DNA of 64,000 nt from Burkholderia pseudomultivorans (GTDB lineage Bacteria; Pseudomonadota; Gammaproteobacteria; Burkholderiales; Burkholderiaceae), in NCBI RefSeq assembly GCF_001718415.1, contig NZ_CP013377.1, forward strand, positions 248,001-312,000, given 5' to 3'. The notes below the pieces were generated by a model. The model made no database searches. It was given only the letters and a program-made list of their open reading frames with translations, and was not told the DNA's origin. This document shows positions 54,781 through 62,993 of the stretch, piece after piece. Position numbers and translations under genes: made by a program. Position 1 is the stretch's first letter. Each line of letters begins with the position of its first letter.

Positions 54781-54797
54781 GTTTTATTCAATAAAAC
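54781..54797. promoter_or_regulatory. 17-bp palindrome site 3 (before the porin)
   Basis: GTTTTATT-C-AATAAAAC is a perfect 17-base palindrome 54 bp upstream of the porin start, mirroring the position of site 1 relative to the amidohydrolase. The remaining sequence of this 348-bp gap is AT-rich promoter DNA. Confidence 0.75.
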
Positions 54798-54851
54798 ACG
54801 TTCGAGCGAAACGAATCGCTCTCCATAATCCAGTCGACAAAGGGGTCGGAG

Positions 54852-55955
54852 ATGAAACGGACGGACAAGGCAATCGCGCTGGCAGGCATCGCGATCGGGA
54901 TGGTGGCCGCGCACGCGCAGGCGCAATCGAGCGTGACGCTGTACGGCGTCGTCGATTCGGGGATCACCTACACGAACAACCAGAACGGCCACGCCGCGTG
55001 GCAGGCGACCGGCGGCAACGAGCAGGGCACGCGCTTCGGGCTGCTCGGCAAGGAAGACCTCGGCGGCGGCACGCGCGCGGTGTTCCGGCTCGAGAACGGC
55101 TTCAACATCGAGTCGGGCGCGGCGAGCCAGGGCGGGCGGCTGTTCGGACGCCGCGCATACGTGGGGCTGGAGGACGACCGCTGGGGCACGGTGACGATGG
55201 GCCGCCAGTACAACGCGGCGCAGGAAGTGCTGGAGCCGCTGCAGATCGGCGCGACCACCGCGCTCACGCAGTACGCGCTGCATCCGTTCGACACCGACGA
55301 CCTGAACAACACGTTCCGCACCAACAACTCGGTGCAGTACCAGACGCCCGCCTGGTACGGTCTGCGCGCGATCGGCCTGTACGGGTTCTCGAACTCGGCA
55401 TCGTTTGCGCAGAACCGCGTGTGGAGCATCGGCACGAGCTACGAGAACGGGCCGCTGCAACTCGGCGCGGCCTACGTGCGCGTCGATCATCCGGCCATCG
55501 ACACGACTGGCGCGGCCGCGTCCGACAACTACTACACGTTCATCAAGGGCGTGACGCGCCAGCAGATCTGGGGTGCGGGCGGCGCGTACGCGTGGGGCGC
55601 CGCGACCTTCGGGCTGTTGTACACGAGTTCGCTGTTCAACCTGCAGACGGGCGGCTCGACGCGCTTCAACAACTACGAGGGCAGCGTGCGCTACCTCGTG
55701 ACGCCAGCGCTGCAACTGGCGCTCGGCGAGACCTACACGCAGGTGCTCGCGTCGCAGGGACCGAAGCCGAGCGCGCACTACCTGCAGACGAGCGCGGGCG
55801 TGCAGTACTTCCTGTCGAAGCGCACCGACGTCTACGTGAACGCGTTCTACCAGCGCGCGTCGTCGAACACGGTGGCCGCGATCGAAGGGATCTCGAATCC
55901 GTCGAGCACGCGCACGCAGATCGTCGCGGTGACGGGCATCCGCCACAAGTTCTGA
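54852..55955 (+). CDS. Porin of the formylglutamate cluster
   Basis: This 367-residue porin has a signal peptide ending AHAQA and a mature start QSSVTLYGVVDSGITYTN. EQGTRFGLLGKEDLGGGTRAVFRLENGF, FGRRAYVGLEDDRWGTVTMGRQY and the C-terminal GIRHKF are family landmarks. It belongs to the same family as the porin at 19254 but lacks its Thr/Ala-rich loop. It is divergent from the amidohydrolase and shares palindromic sites with it, suggesting a substrate-inducible channel rather than a constitutive general porin. GGGGTCGGAG precedes the ATG. Confidence 0.92.
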   Translation: MKRTDKAIALAGIAIGMVAAHAQAQSSVTLYGVVDSGITYTNNQNGHAAWQATGGNEQGTRFGLLGKEDLGGGTRAVFRLENGFNIESGAASQGGRLFGRRAYVGLEDDRWGTVTMGRQYNAAQEVLEPLQIGATTALTQYALHPFDTDDLNNTFRTNNSVQYQTPAWYGLRAIGLYGFSNSASFAQNRVWSIGTSYENGPLQLGAAYVRVDHPAIDTTGAAASDNYYTFIKGVTRQQIWGAGGAYAWGAATFGLLYTSSLFNLQTGGSTRFNNYEGSVRYLVTPALQLALGETYTQVLASQGPKPSAHYLQTSAGVQYFLSKRTDVYVNAFYQRASSNTVAAIEGISNPSSTRTQIVAVTGIRHKF

Positions 55956-55982
55956 TGCAGCGTGTCGCGGCGCGCGCGCCGG

Positions 55983-56819
55983 CTACAGCCGGATCAGCGC
56001 CGCACCCGCCACCACCAGCGCGCATGCGACGAGCCGCTGCGCGCCGGGCCGCTCGCGCATCACGAGCCAGCCGATCGCGACGGCGAAGATCGAGCTGGTC
56101 TCGCGCAGCGCCGATACCGTGCCGACCGGCAGGTGCCGGTACGCGAGGATCACGATCCCGTACGCGGCGAGCGAGATCGTGCCGGCGATCGCGCCTTGCC
56201 GCAGCGCGGTGCGCGAGCCGAGCACCGCGCGCGGCCCGCCGCGCAGCGCACCGACCAGGACGAATTGCGGCACGCTCCACAGCACGTACACCCATGCGAT
56301 ATAGCCGAGCGCGCTGCCGGACACGCGCGCGCCGATGCCGTCGCAGATCGAATACGCGGCGATGAACACGCCCGTGAGCAGCGCAAACGGCACGCCTTCG
56401 CCGGAAAACCGCAATCCGCGCCGCAGCGCGAGCGACATGATGCCGAACGACACCAGCGCGATGCCGACGAAGCCGAGCGGCGTCGGCCGCTCGTGCAGTA
56501 TCGCGAGCGCCAGCACCGAGACGAGCAGCGGCGAGATGCCGCGCGCGATCGGATAGATCTGCCCGAACTCGCCGCTGCGGTAGGCGCGTGCGAGCGTGAA
56601 GCAGTACGCGACCTCGAGCGCCGCCGACGCGGCGATATACGGCCACGCGGCTCGCGCCGGCGCGGGCAGCAGCGCGGCGCCGGCCGCGCCGAACGCGAGA
56701 TACGGCAGCGACATCGTGCCGAGCTGGACGAGCCGGTCTTCGCTGACGTGCAGGAACGCATTCCAGATCGCGTGCAGCAACGCGGAACCCAGCACGAGGC
56801 CGATGAAGAGGTGGTCCAT
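55983..56819 (-). CDS. EamA/DMT-family transporter
   Basis: This 278-residue protein has about ten membrane helices in two EamA repeats (about 5-130 and 140-275). The first repeat shows ALLHAIWNAFLHVSEDRL and ARAYRSGEFGQIYPIARGISPLLVSVLA; the second ends GTVSALRETSSIFAVAIGWLVMRERPGAQRL. Such permeases export or import small metabolites; the substrate is not predictable. The start MDHLF is preferred to a longer proline/arginine-rich N-terminus. It converges on the porin with a 27-bp gap and is divergent from selD. Confidence 0.87.
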   Translation of the reverse strand: MDHLFIGLVLGSALLHAIWNAFLHVSEDRLVQLGTMSLPYLAFGAAGAALLPAPARAAWPYIAASAALEVAYCFTLARAYRSGEFGQIYPIARGISPLLVSVLALAILHERPTPLGFVGIALVSFGIMSLALRRGLRFSGEGVPFALLTGVFIAAYSICDGIGARVSGSALGYIAWVYVLWSVPQFVLVGALRGGPRAVLGSRTALRQGAIAGTISLAAYGIVILAYRHLPVGTVSALRETSSIFAVAIGWLVMRERPGAQRLVACALVVAGAALIRL

Positions 56820-56922
56820 GGGAACGGGTGGACGGGGGCGGGAGAGGAGGCGCGCGGCCATTATGCGGGTATCGGGCGCGCTCGCACGGAATTGTCGATA
56901 ATGGCGTGTTGTTATTCACCGG

Positions 56923-57996
56923 ATGCAGACCATGACCGAAGCCACCCAAGCCCCGCCCGCCGTTCCGCGCCTCACGAGCCTGTCGCATGGCGGCGGCTGC
57001 GGCTGCAAGATCGCGCCGGGCGTGCTGTCCGAGTTGCTGAAGCGCGCGACGCCGCCCGCGCTGTTTCCGGACCTGCTGGTCGGCACCGAGACGTCCGACG
57101 ATGCGGCCGTGTACCGTCTGAACGACGAGCAGGCGATCGTCGCGACGACCGATTTCTTCATGCCGATCGTCGACGATCCGTACGACTTCGGCCGCATTGC
57201 GGCGACCAATGCGCTGTCCGACGTCTATGCGATGGGCGGCAAGCCGATCCTCGCGCTCGCGCTGGTCGGGATGCCGATCAACGTGCTGCCGCACGAGACG
57301 ATCGCGGCCGTGCTGCGCGGCGGCGAAGCGGTGTGCGCGGACGCCGGCATTCCGGTCGCGGGCGGTCATTCGATCGACTCGGTCGAACCGATCTACGGGC
57401 TGGCGGCGATCGGCGTCGTGCACCCGTCGCGCGTGAAGCGCAACGCGGCCGCGCGCGCGGGCGACGTGCTCGTGCTCGGCAAGCCGCTCGGCGTCGGCGT
57501 GCTGTCGGCGGCGCTGAAGAAGAACCAGCTCGACGACGCCGGCTACGCACAGATGGTCGCGACGACCACCAAGCTGAACCGGCCGGGCGCCGAGCTTGCC
57601 GCACTGCCGGGCGTGCATGCGCTGACCGACGTGACGGGCTTCGGGCTGCTCGGCCATACGCTCGAACTGGCGCGCGGCGCAGGGCTGACCGCGCGCGTGC
57701 ACTACGCATCGCTGCCGTGGCTCGCGGGCGTCGAGACGTTCGTTGCCGATGGCGTGTTCACCGGCGCGTCGGGGCGCAACTGGGCCGCGTACGGCGCGGA
57801 CGTGCGGCTGGCGGACGGTTTGCCGCCCGTCGCGCAGGCGCTGCTGACCGACCCGCAGACCTCGGGCGGCCTGCTCGTCGCGTGCACGCCCGACGCGGTC
57901 GACGACGTGCTGGCCTGCTTCCGCGCGGACGGCTTCGACCGCGCGGCCGTGATCGGCGAGATGACGGACGGCCCCGCGCGCGTCGACGTGGCCTGA
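56923..57996 (+). CDS. selD: Selenide, water dikinase
   Basis: This 357-residue enzyme makes selenophosphate from selenide and ATP for selenocysteine or selenouridine synthesis. The active-site loop GGGCGCK (about 24-30) uses Cys, not Sec, encoded by TGC; Lys30 is the partner residue. VGTETSDDAAVYRLNDEQAIVATTDFF and DVTGFGLLGHTLELARG are family motifs. No selA, selB or mnmH lies in the window. Two ATG codons (56923 and 56932) are both possible starts. A GATAAT-like -10 lies about 25-30 bp upstream. Confidence 0.94.
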   Translation: MQTMTEATQAPPAVPRLTSLSHGGGCGCKIAPGVLSELLKRATPPALFPDLLVGTETSDDAAVYRLNDEQAIVATTDFFMPIVDDPYDFGRIAATNALSDVYAMGGKPILALALVGMPINVLPHETIAAVLRGGEAVCADAGIPVAGGHSIDSVEPIYGLAAIGVVHPSRVKRNAAARAGDVLVLGKPLGVGVLSAALKKNQLDDAGYAQMVATTTKLNRPGAELAALPGVHALTDVTGFGLLGHTLELARGAGLTARVHYASLPWLAGVETFVADGVFTGASGRNWAAYGADVRLADGLPPVAQALLTDPQTSGGLLVACTPDAVDDVLACFRADGFDRAAVIGEMTDGPARVDVA

Positions 57997-58066
57997 CGCG
58001 AATTTTCACGCGCGCTTTTTGGCGGCCGCTAGAATCGATGCCTTCCCTCGAGGGCATCGACGACCG

Positions 58067-58657
58067 ATGAACGATTACCTGTTCGGGCTGATGATCGCGC
58101 TGTCGGTCGGGCCCGTCGCGCTGATGATCGCGAACTACGGGATGCGCGCCGGCACTGCGAGCGGCGTGCGCGCGGCCGTCGGCGTCGCGACCGCCGACGG
58201 CTGCTACGCGGTGGTCGCGTTTACGATCGGCGCGGTGCTGGCGAGCACGCTGGCCGCGCACCTGTCGCTGTTTCGCCTCGTCGGCGCGCTCGTGCTGCTC
58301 GCGATGGGCGCGCGGATGCTGTGGCACGCGCTGCGCGATCGCCGCCGCACGCTCGACGGCGATGCGCGGCCGCCGGGCGATCGTCCGTTCATGTCGATGT
58401 TCTTCGTCACGCTTGCGAACCCGCTGACGATCCTGCTGTTCTACGGTTACGCAACGGCCGCCGCGGCCACGCACCGGCACTGGCTGACCGGCGCCGCGTG
58501 CGTGTTCGTCGGCAGCCTCACGGGGCAGCTGGTGTTCGCGTTCGGCGGCAGCGCGATCGGCCGCGTCGTGAAGTCGCCGGCGCTGCTGGCCGCGAGCCAT
58601 GTGGTCGCGGCGCTGGTCGTGCTCGGTTACGGCGTCGCGGCGCTCGCGCGGTTGTAG
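58067..58657 (+). CDS. LysE-family exporter
   Basis: This 196-residue protein has six membrane helices. The N-terminal GLMIALSVGPVALMIANYGMRAGTASGVRAAVGVATADGCYA matches LysE/RhtB translocators, which export amino acids by proton exchange; FFVTLANPLTILLFYGY is the second conserved segment. It lies 70 bp after selD on the same strand and may be cotranscribed. An inverted repeat TCGATGCC/GGCATCGA lies just before it (58035-58060). Start MNDYLFG is chosen because it opens the first helix. Confidence 0.87.
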   Translation: MNDYLFGLMIALSVGPVALMIANYGMRAGTASGVRAAVGVATADGCYAVVAFTIGAVLASTLAAHLSLFRLVGALVLLAMGARMLWHALRDRRRTLDGDARPPGDRPFMSMFFVTLANPLTILLFYGYATAAAATHRHWLTGAACVFVGSLTGQLVFAFGGSAIGRVVKSPALLAASHVVAALVVLGYGVAALARL

Positions 58658-58932
58658 CGGCGGCTTTGCGATGCGCGGGCCGTGGCCCGCCGGTTGCGCC
58701 GGTTCGAGGCGTCGGCAGATCGAATAGCATTCCTGATGTTGTCGTTCGATGCGCCGTGCGATACAGGCGCAGACTGCCTCGCGTTCCTTCATGTGCGATG
58801 CCGCACCGAGCGCGTCGAAACCCGCGCCGGCGTTTCGTAGTCGGGTTCCGTGTCGCGCACGCGCGTTCTATACTCGGTCGCGCAGTCTCCGAGAGCCGTT
58901 CTCACCCAACATCACCGAAACAAGGAACGCCG

Positions 58933-60006
58933 ATGCTGACTCGCTCGATACTTTCCGCCGCCGCCTTCTCGCTTGCGGCCTGTGCGACCGCGCCGTCGAT
59001 TGCGCAGGACAACCAGGGCAACGAGGGCAATGCCTTCGCCGAGGCCGGCGCACAGGGCCGCCCGGTCAAGGTCATGATCATCACGATGTTCGGGCCGGAA
59101 GGGCAGGCCTGGCTCGACCGGATCGGCCCGTGGCGCGACGTCGCCGTGCCGGGCCTGTCGCCCGACTACCCGAACGTCCACTGCAACCGGCAGGACGTCT
59201 GCGTGGTGACGACCGGCATGGGCTATGCGAATGCCGCGTCGACGATCATGGCGCTGACGTTCTCGCAGCGCTTCGACCTGCGGCGCACCTACTTCCTGAT
59301 CTCCGGCATCGCGGGCGTCGACCCCGCGCAAGGCACGGTCGGCTCCGCCGCGTGGTCGAAGTATCTCGTCGATTTCAGCCTGCAATGGGAGCTCGACGCG
59401 CGCGAGATTCCCGCCGGCTGGAACACCGGCTATCTCGGCATCAACACGAAGAGCCCGAACGACAAGCCGCCGCTCGACTATCGCACCGAGGTGTTCCAGC
59501 TCAATCCGAAGCTGGCCGACGCCGCGTATGCGCTGTCGCGCAACGTCATGCTCGCCGACAGCGCACAGGCGCAGGCCGCGCGCGCGAAATTCACCTACGC
59601 GCCGGCGAACCGGCCGCCGACGGTGATCCAGTGCGATACGTCATCCGGCAACACGTGGTTCTCCGGCACGCTGATCGGCGAGCGTGCGCGTCAGTGGACC
59701 AAGATCCTGACGGACGGCAAGGGCACGTACTGCATGACCGCGCAGGAAGACAACGCAACCTACGAAGCGCTCAAGCGCGCGGCGAGCGTGAAGCGGGTCG
59801 ACCTGTCGCGCGTCGCGGTGCTGCGCACCGGTTCGGATTTCGACCGGCCGTACGACGGGCAGACGAGCGCCGACAACCTGCTGAACTATGCGGACCAGGG
59901 CGGCTTCGCGCCGGCCACCGAAAACCTGTACCGTGCGGGCAATCCGCTGGTGCAGGAGATCGTCACGCACTGGGGCGAGTGGCGCGACGGCGTGCCGCGC
60001 CGCTGA
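58933..60006 (+). CDS. Purine nucleoside permease (NUP)-family lipoprotein
   Basis: The protein is 357 residues long. The signal MLTRSILSAAAFSLAAC ends in a lipobox LAAC, so the mature protein should be lipid-anchored in the periplasm. The rest matches the NUP family (PF06516): VKVMIITMFGPEGQAWLDRIG, VVTTGMGYANAASTIMALTFS, FLISGIAGVDPAQGTVGSAAW and QCDTSSGNTWFSG. Despite the name, the fold resembles nucleoside phosphorylases, so it may bind or cleave nucleosides rather than transport them. AAGGAACGCCG precedes the ATG. Confidence 0.87.
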   Translation: MLTRSILSAAAFSLAACATAPSIAQDNQGNEGNAFAEAGAQGRPVKVMIITMFGPEGQAWLDRIGPWRDVAVPGLSPDYPNVHCNRQDVCVVTTGMGYANAASTIMALTFSQRFDLRRTYFLISGIAGVDPAQGTVGSAAWSKYLVDFSLQWELDAREIPAGWNTGYLGINTKSPNDKPPLDYRTEVFQLNPKLADAAYALSRNVMLADSAQAQAARAKFTYAPANRPPTVIQCDTSSGNTWFSGTLIGERARQWTKILTDGKGTYCMTAQEDNATYEALKRAASVKRVDLSRVAVLRTGSDFDRPYDGQTSADNLLNYADQGGFAPATENLYRAGNPLVQEIVTHWGEWRDGVPRR

Positions 60007-60030
60007 TGGCCGGGCGTCCGGCCGCGCCGG

Positions 60031-60123
60031 TCAATGCGATCGCGGGGCCGAGCGGAACGGCGTCCAGACCGGCGTGCTGTCGTCCCAATGGTCGAGCGGC
60101 GAAGGAAGTTGATCGTTCATCAT
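60031..60123 (-). CDS. Possible 30-residue small protein
   Basis: A short frame starts with two ATG codons preceded by CTGGAGCAG, a good ribosome-binding site, and ends in TGA. The peptide begins MMNDQLPSPLDHWDDSTPVW and is rich in Pro, Asp and Trp, unlike the Arg/Ala-rich chance frames of this genome. It follows the DUF4148 gene on the same strand (77 bp), so it could be the tail of that transcript. No family is recognised. Confidence 0.45.
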   Translation of the reverse strand: MMNDQLPSPLDHWDDSTPVWTPFRSAPRSH

Positions 60124-60200
60124 CTGCTCCAGCAACTAACTGATTGAGTCGTCGTCGCCACGCCGCGCAGCGGGTTCGCTGGCTGCGCGGCGTGATTCGT

Positions 60201-60494
60201 TTACCGGCCCGCGCCTGCGAGCTGGTTGCCTTCCGGCGTCGGGCGATACGGACCTTGAGCGAGTTCGAGCCCTTGCGGATACGACGTCGCCTTGCGCAGG
60301 TACGCAAGCGTGCCGTCGCGGCGTGCCTGCTCGACTTCCGCGTTGACCTCGGCGCGCGTGCGCGGGCCGTTGTGCTGCGAGTACCACGACGTGTTGCCGT
60401 AGTCGCCGGCATGCGGTGCGGACGTATCGGCGAAGGCCGGCGCCGACACGGCGAGTGCCAGGGCGACGGCGGAAAGAAGGTTGCGGCGGTTCAT
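60201..60494 (-). CDS. DUF4148 small periplasmic protein
   Basis: This 97-residue protein has a signal peptide ending SAPAFA and the DUF4148 core RTRAEVNAEVEQARRDGTL followed by Tyr/Pro-rich sequence. DUF4148 proteins are abundant in Burkholderia and are small exported proteins of unknown role. AGGAGTGATGTC precedes the ATG. The gene is isolated between the nucleoside permease-family gene and ceoR. Confidence 0.85.
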   Translation of the reverse strand: MNRRNLLSAVALALAVSAPAFADTSAPHAGDYGNTSWYSQHNGPRTRAEVNAEVEQARRDGTLAYLRKATSYPQGLELAQGPYRPTPEGNQLAGAGR

Positions 60495-60923
60495 GACATC
60501 ACTCCTGTATCGGCGGAGCCGGCGCTGCGGCGCCGGCTCCGGTCCCGTCGTCGGACGGGACGCGTTGGATGCGCAACGGGTGCGCTACAGGGTTTACTCT
60601 AGGTGTCCGATCCGACGCGATAAATGCCGTGGACGCGAATTGAATTGTCGTGTCAGAGGAACAATCGTCATCCGCACGGCCGGCGCGGGTATTCGCAAAC
60701 GGTCGGAAGCCGCTTCGGGCGGGGCTCGCGCCGATGTCGGGCCGGCTGCGCGGCGCGCGTTGCGCGATTGGCCGCGTGCGACACAAAGGTGTGCTGCGGA
60801 TTCAGGAAGGATCCGGGCGCGACGGCGCGCCCGGCCGTGCGAAAGCGACGCGGCGCACGGACCGGACAGCCCGTGCGCCGCGCTGCTGTTCCGCGCGCGG
60901 GACGCGCGGATCAGCGGATCAGA
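60495..60923. other. Intergenic, 429 bp
   Basis: The region is upstream of the DUF4148 gene and downstream of the ceoR stop. It should contain the DUF4148 promoter in its left part. Frames here are arginine-rich and overlapping; I see no supported gene and no classical terminator for ceoR. Confidence 0.4.
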
Positions 60924-61928
60924 TCAGGCGACCCACTCGTTGATCACCGGCGTGTCGAGTGCCGGCGCGCGTTCGGCTTCCTCGAACGTGCGCTTGCTGC
61001 ACGTCGCGTCGAGGCAGCCCTTGCCGCTCAGCAGCGGGCAGCGATCGAACACTTCGGCGATCCAGTCGACGAACACGCGCACCTTCGGCGACAGGTGGCG
61101 GCTGTGCGGATACACGACCGAGATCGGCATCGGCAGCGGCTTGATGCCGGGCAGCACTTCCTTGAGCCGGCCCTCGCGCAGGTGCGGCAGCACCATGAAC
61201 AGCGGCGGCTGGATCAGCCCGAAGCCTTCGAGCCCGCAGGTCACGTACGCGTCCGCGTCGTTGACCGACACGATGCCGTTCATCTTGACCTCGGTTTCCT
61301 TGCCGTCGATCAGGAACGACCAGTCGATCGTGCGGCCCGTGCGGCTCGAGAAATAGTTGACGGCCTTGTGGTCGCTCAGGTCCTCGATGGTCTGCGGCTC
61401 GCCGTGCCGTTCGAGATACTCGGGCGACGCAACCGTCACGCCTTCGAACAGGCCGACGCGGCGCGCGACGAGCGACGAATCCTGCAGCGCACCGACGCGG
61501 ATCACGCAGTCGACGCCTTCCTGCAGCAGGTCGACCGGTCGATCGGACAGGCCCAGCTGCAGATCGATGTCCGGATAGCGCGTATGGAATTCGCACAGCG
61601 AAGGAATGACGAGCAGCCGTCCGATCGAGCCGGGCATGTCGATACGCAACTTTCCGTGCGGCTTCCGGTTGTTGTTCTGGAAGCTCGCCTCGGTTTCCTC
61701 GACGTCCGCGAGGATCCGCACGCAGCGTTCGTAGTACGCGGCGCCGTCGGGCGTCAGCGACAGCCGGCGCGTGGTCCGGTGCATCAGCCGCACGCCGAGG
61801 AATGCTTCGAGATTCTGGATGATCGTCGTGACGGACGCCCGCGGCAGGCTGAGCGTTTCTGCTGCTTTGGTAAAGCTGCTTGTATCGACGACGCGAGTAA
61901 ACACCTGCATGGCCTGAAGCCGGTCCAT
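60924..61928 (-). CDS. ceoR: LysR-family regulator of the ceo efflux operon
   Basis: This 334-residue LysR protein has the HTH SSFTKAAETLSLPRASVTTIIQNLE with LMHRTTRRLSLTPDGAAYYERC and the effector region VIRVGALQDSSLVARRVG. It ends in a long, cysteine-containing tail (RCPLLSGKGCLDATCSKRTF). It is divergent from llpE-ceoA, as described for ceoR in the B. cepacia complex, where the operon is induced by salicylate and chloramphenicol. The ATG with GGAGG five bases upstream is preferred to an overlapping GTG one codon earlier. Confidence 0.9.
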   Translation of the reverse strand: MDRLQAMQVFTRVVDTSSFTKAAETLSLPRASVTTIIQNLEAFLGVRLMHRTTRRLSLTPDGAAYYERCVRILADVEETEASFQNNNRKPHGKLRIDMPGSIGRLLVIPSLCEFHTRYPDIDLQLGLSDRPVDLLQEGVDCVIRVGALQDSSLVARRVGLFEGVTVASPEYLERHGEPQTIEDLSDHKAVNYFSSRTGRTIDWSFLIDGKETEVKMNGIVSVNDADAYVTCGLEGFGLIQPPLFMVLPHLREGRLKEVLPGIKPLPMPISVVYPHSRHLSPKVRVFVDWIAEVFDRCPLLSGKGCLDATCSKRTFEEAERAPALDTPVINEWVA

Positions 61929-61957
61929 CACAACCTCCGCAATCTAATGAGCCGCCG

Positions 61958-62006
61958 GAACAAAGAGGCTGCGCGGCCTCGTAGGCGACGCAGCCTCTGA
62001 TTGTTC
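61958..62006. promoter_or_regulatory. Long inverted repeat in the ceoR-llpE promoter region
   Basis: Arms GAACAA+AGAGGCTGCG (61958-61973) and CGCAGCCTCT+TTGTTC (61989-62006, two-base bulge) give 16 perfect pairs around a 15-base loop. There is no T-run, so it is unlikely to be a terminator. It lies between ceoR and llpE, 30 and 96 bp from their starts, and could be the CeoR operator or a leader hairpin. Confidence 0.7.
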
Positions 62007-62101
62007 GGGGGCGTTGAATTGTGTTGCCGGATTATAGGCATTTATCCCAATGTCTGCCGGACCCAGAATTCGTTCCATCTCGAAATGGATGCTGCATCGT
62101 C

Positions 62102-62962
62102 ATGGACGCTTCCGAATTCAGCAAATTCCTGCAGGCGGCGCTGCCCGCCGAAGCCAGGCCCGGCGCGGCGCTGACGGTCGCCGAGGTGGAAATCCCCGGC
62201 TACGCGCAGGACATCGCGCTGCGCGTTTATCGCCGCGCGGACAAGACCGGGTTGCCAGTAGTGCTTTACTTCCACGGCGGCGGCTTCGTGCGCGGCACGC
62301 TCGAGGACGCCGACTTCGCCGCGCGCTTTTTAGCAGAACGCTTACCAGCGCTCGTAGTCTCGGTCGATTATTCGCTCGCGCCGGCGTTCCCGTTTCCGGC
62401 CGCGCCGGAAGATGCGTATCGCGCGGCGGTGTGGGCCGCGACGCGCGCCCGTGCGTTCGGCGGCAACCCGAAGAAGATCGGCGTCGCCGGACACGACGCG
62501 GGCGGACAGCTCGCCAACTGTCTCGCGTTCATCGCGCGCGACCGCGGCGAAGTGTCGATCGTCGCGCAGGCGCTGTTCGGGCCGATGCTCGATCCGAGCA
62601 TGACGCGCATCGGCGATGCCGACCGCCTCGCCTCCGACATCACGCCGCGCGAATGCGCGGCATGCTATCGCGCGTATCTGCCCGAGGCGGCGCAGCGCAT
62701 GCATCCGTATGCGGCGCCGCTCGAATCGTCGCGCCTCGCGGGCTTGCCGCCGACGCTCGTCGTCACCGCCCAGAACGACGTGCTGCATGTGGAAGCGGAG
62801 AAATATGCGGGCTGCCTGATCTCGTCGGGCGTGCTGACGCAGGTGATCCGCTACCCGGACGTCACGCACGCCGCGCTAGCGACGCACGAAGCCGCGTTCG
62901 AAGAGGCCGTGCGCTTCTTCCAGTGCCGCTTCCAGGCACGCCAGCCGAACCGCAACGAATAA
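62102..62962 (+). CDS. llpE: LlpE, alpha/beta hydrolase-like protein with altered nucleophile
   Basis: This 286-residue protein belongs to the hormone-sensitive-lipase group of alpha/beta hydrolases. The oxyanion motif HGGGF is at 58-62 and the catalytic Asp (QNDVLHVE, about 229) and His (PDVTHAAL, about 259) are in place. The nucleophile elbow, normally GDSAGG, reads GHDAGG (130-135), so Ser is replaced by Asp132. This matches LlpE, the lipase-like first gene of llpE-ceoAB-opcM in the B. cepacia complex. Its role in efflux is unknown. ceoA starts 31 bp later. Confidence 0.9.
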   Translation: MDASEFSKFLQAALPAEARPGAALTVAEVEIPGYAQDIALRVYRRADKTGLPVVLYFHGGGFVRGTLEDADFAARFLAERLPALVVSVDYSLAPAFPFPAAPEDAYRAAVWAATRARAFGGNPKKIGVAGHDAGGQLANCLAFIARDRGEVSIVAQALFGPMLDPSMTRIGDADRLASDITPRECAACYRAYLPEAAQRMHPYAAPLESSRLAGLPPTLVVTAQNDVLHVEAEKYAGCLISSGVLTQVIRYPDVTHAALATHEAAFEEAVRFFQCRFQARQPNRNE

Positions 62963-62993
62963 CCAATCCAATCCACGCTTACTGGAGATCCAA

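Noticed and set aside
56923..57996. Selenocysteine in SelD
   Set aside because: The active-site codons read TGC, not TGA, and there is no in-frame stop or SECIS-like need.
58035..58060. Inverted repeat TCGATGCC/GGCATCGA as a selD terminator
   Set aside because: No T-run follows and it ends just before the LysE gene start, so it is more likely chance or a translational element; not strong enough to call.
60650..60943. A 97-codon plus-strand frame between the DUF4148 gene and ceoR
   Set aside because: It is Arg/Ala/Gly-rich, overlaps the ceoR 3' end, has no convincing ribosome-binding site and is matched by a similar frame on the other strand.
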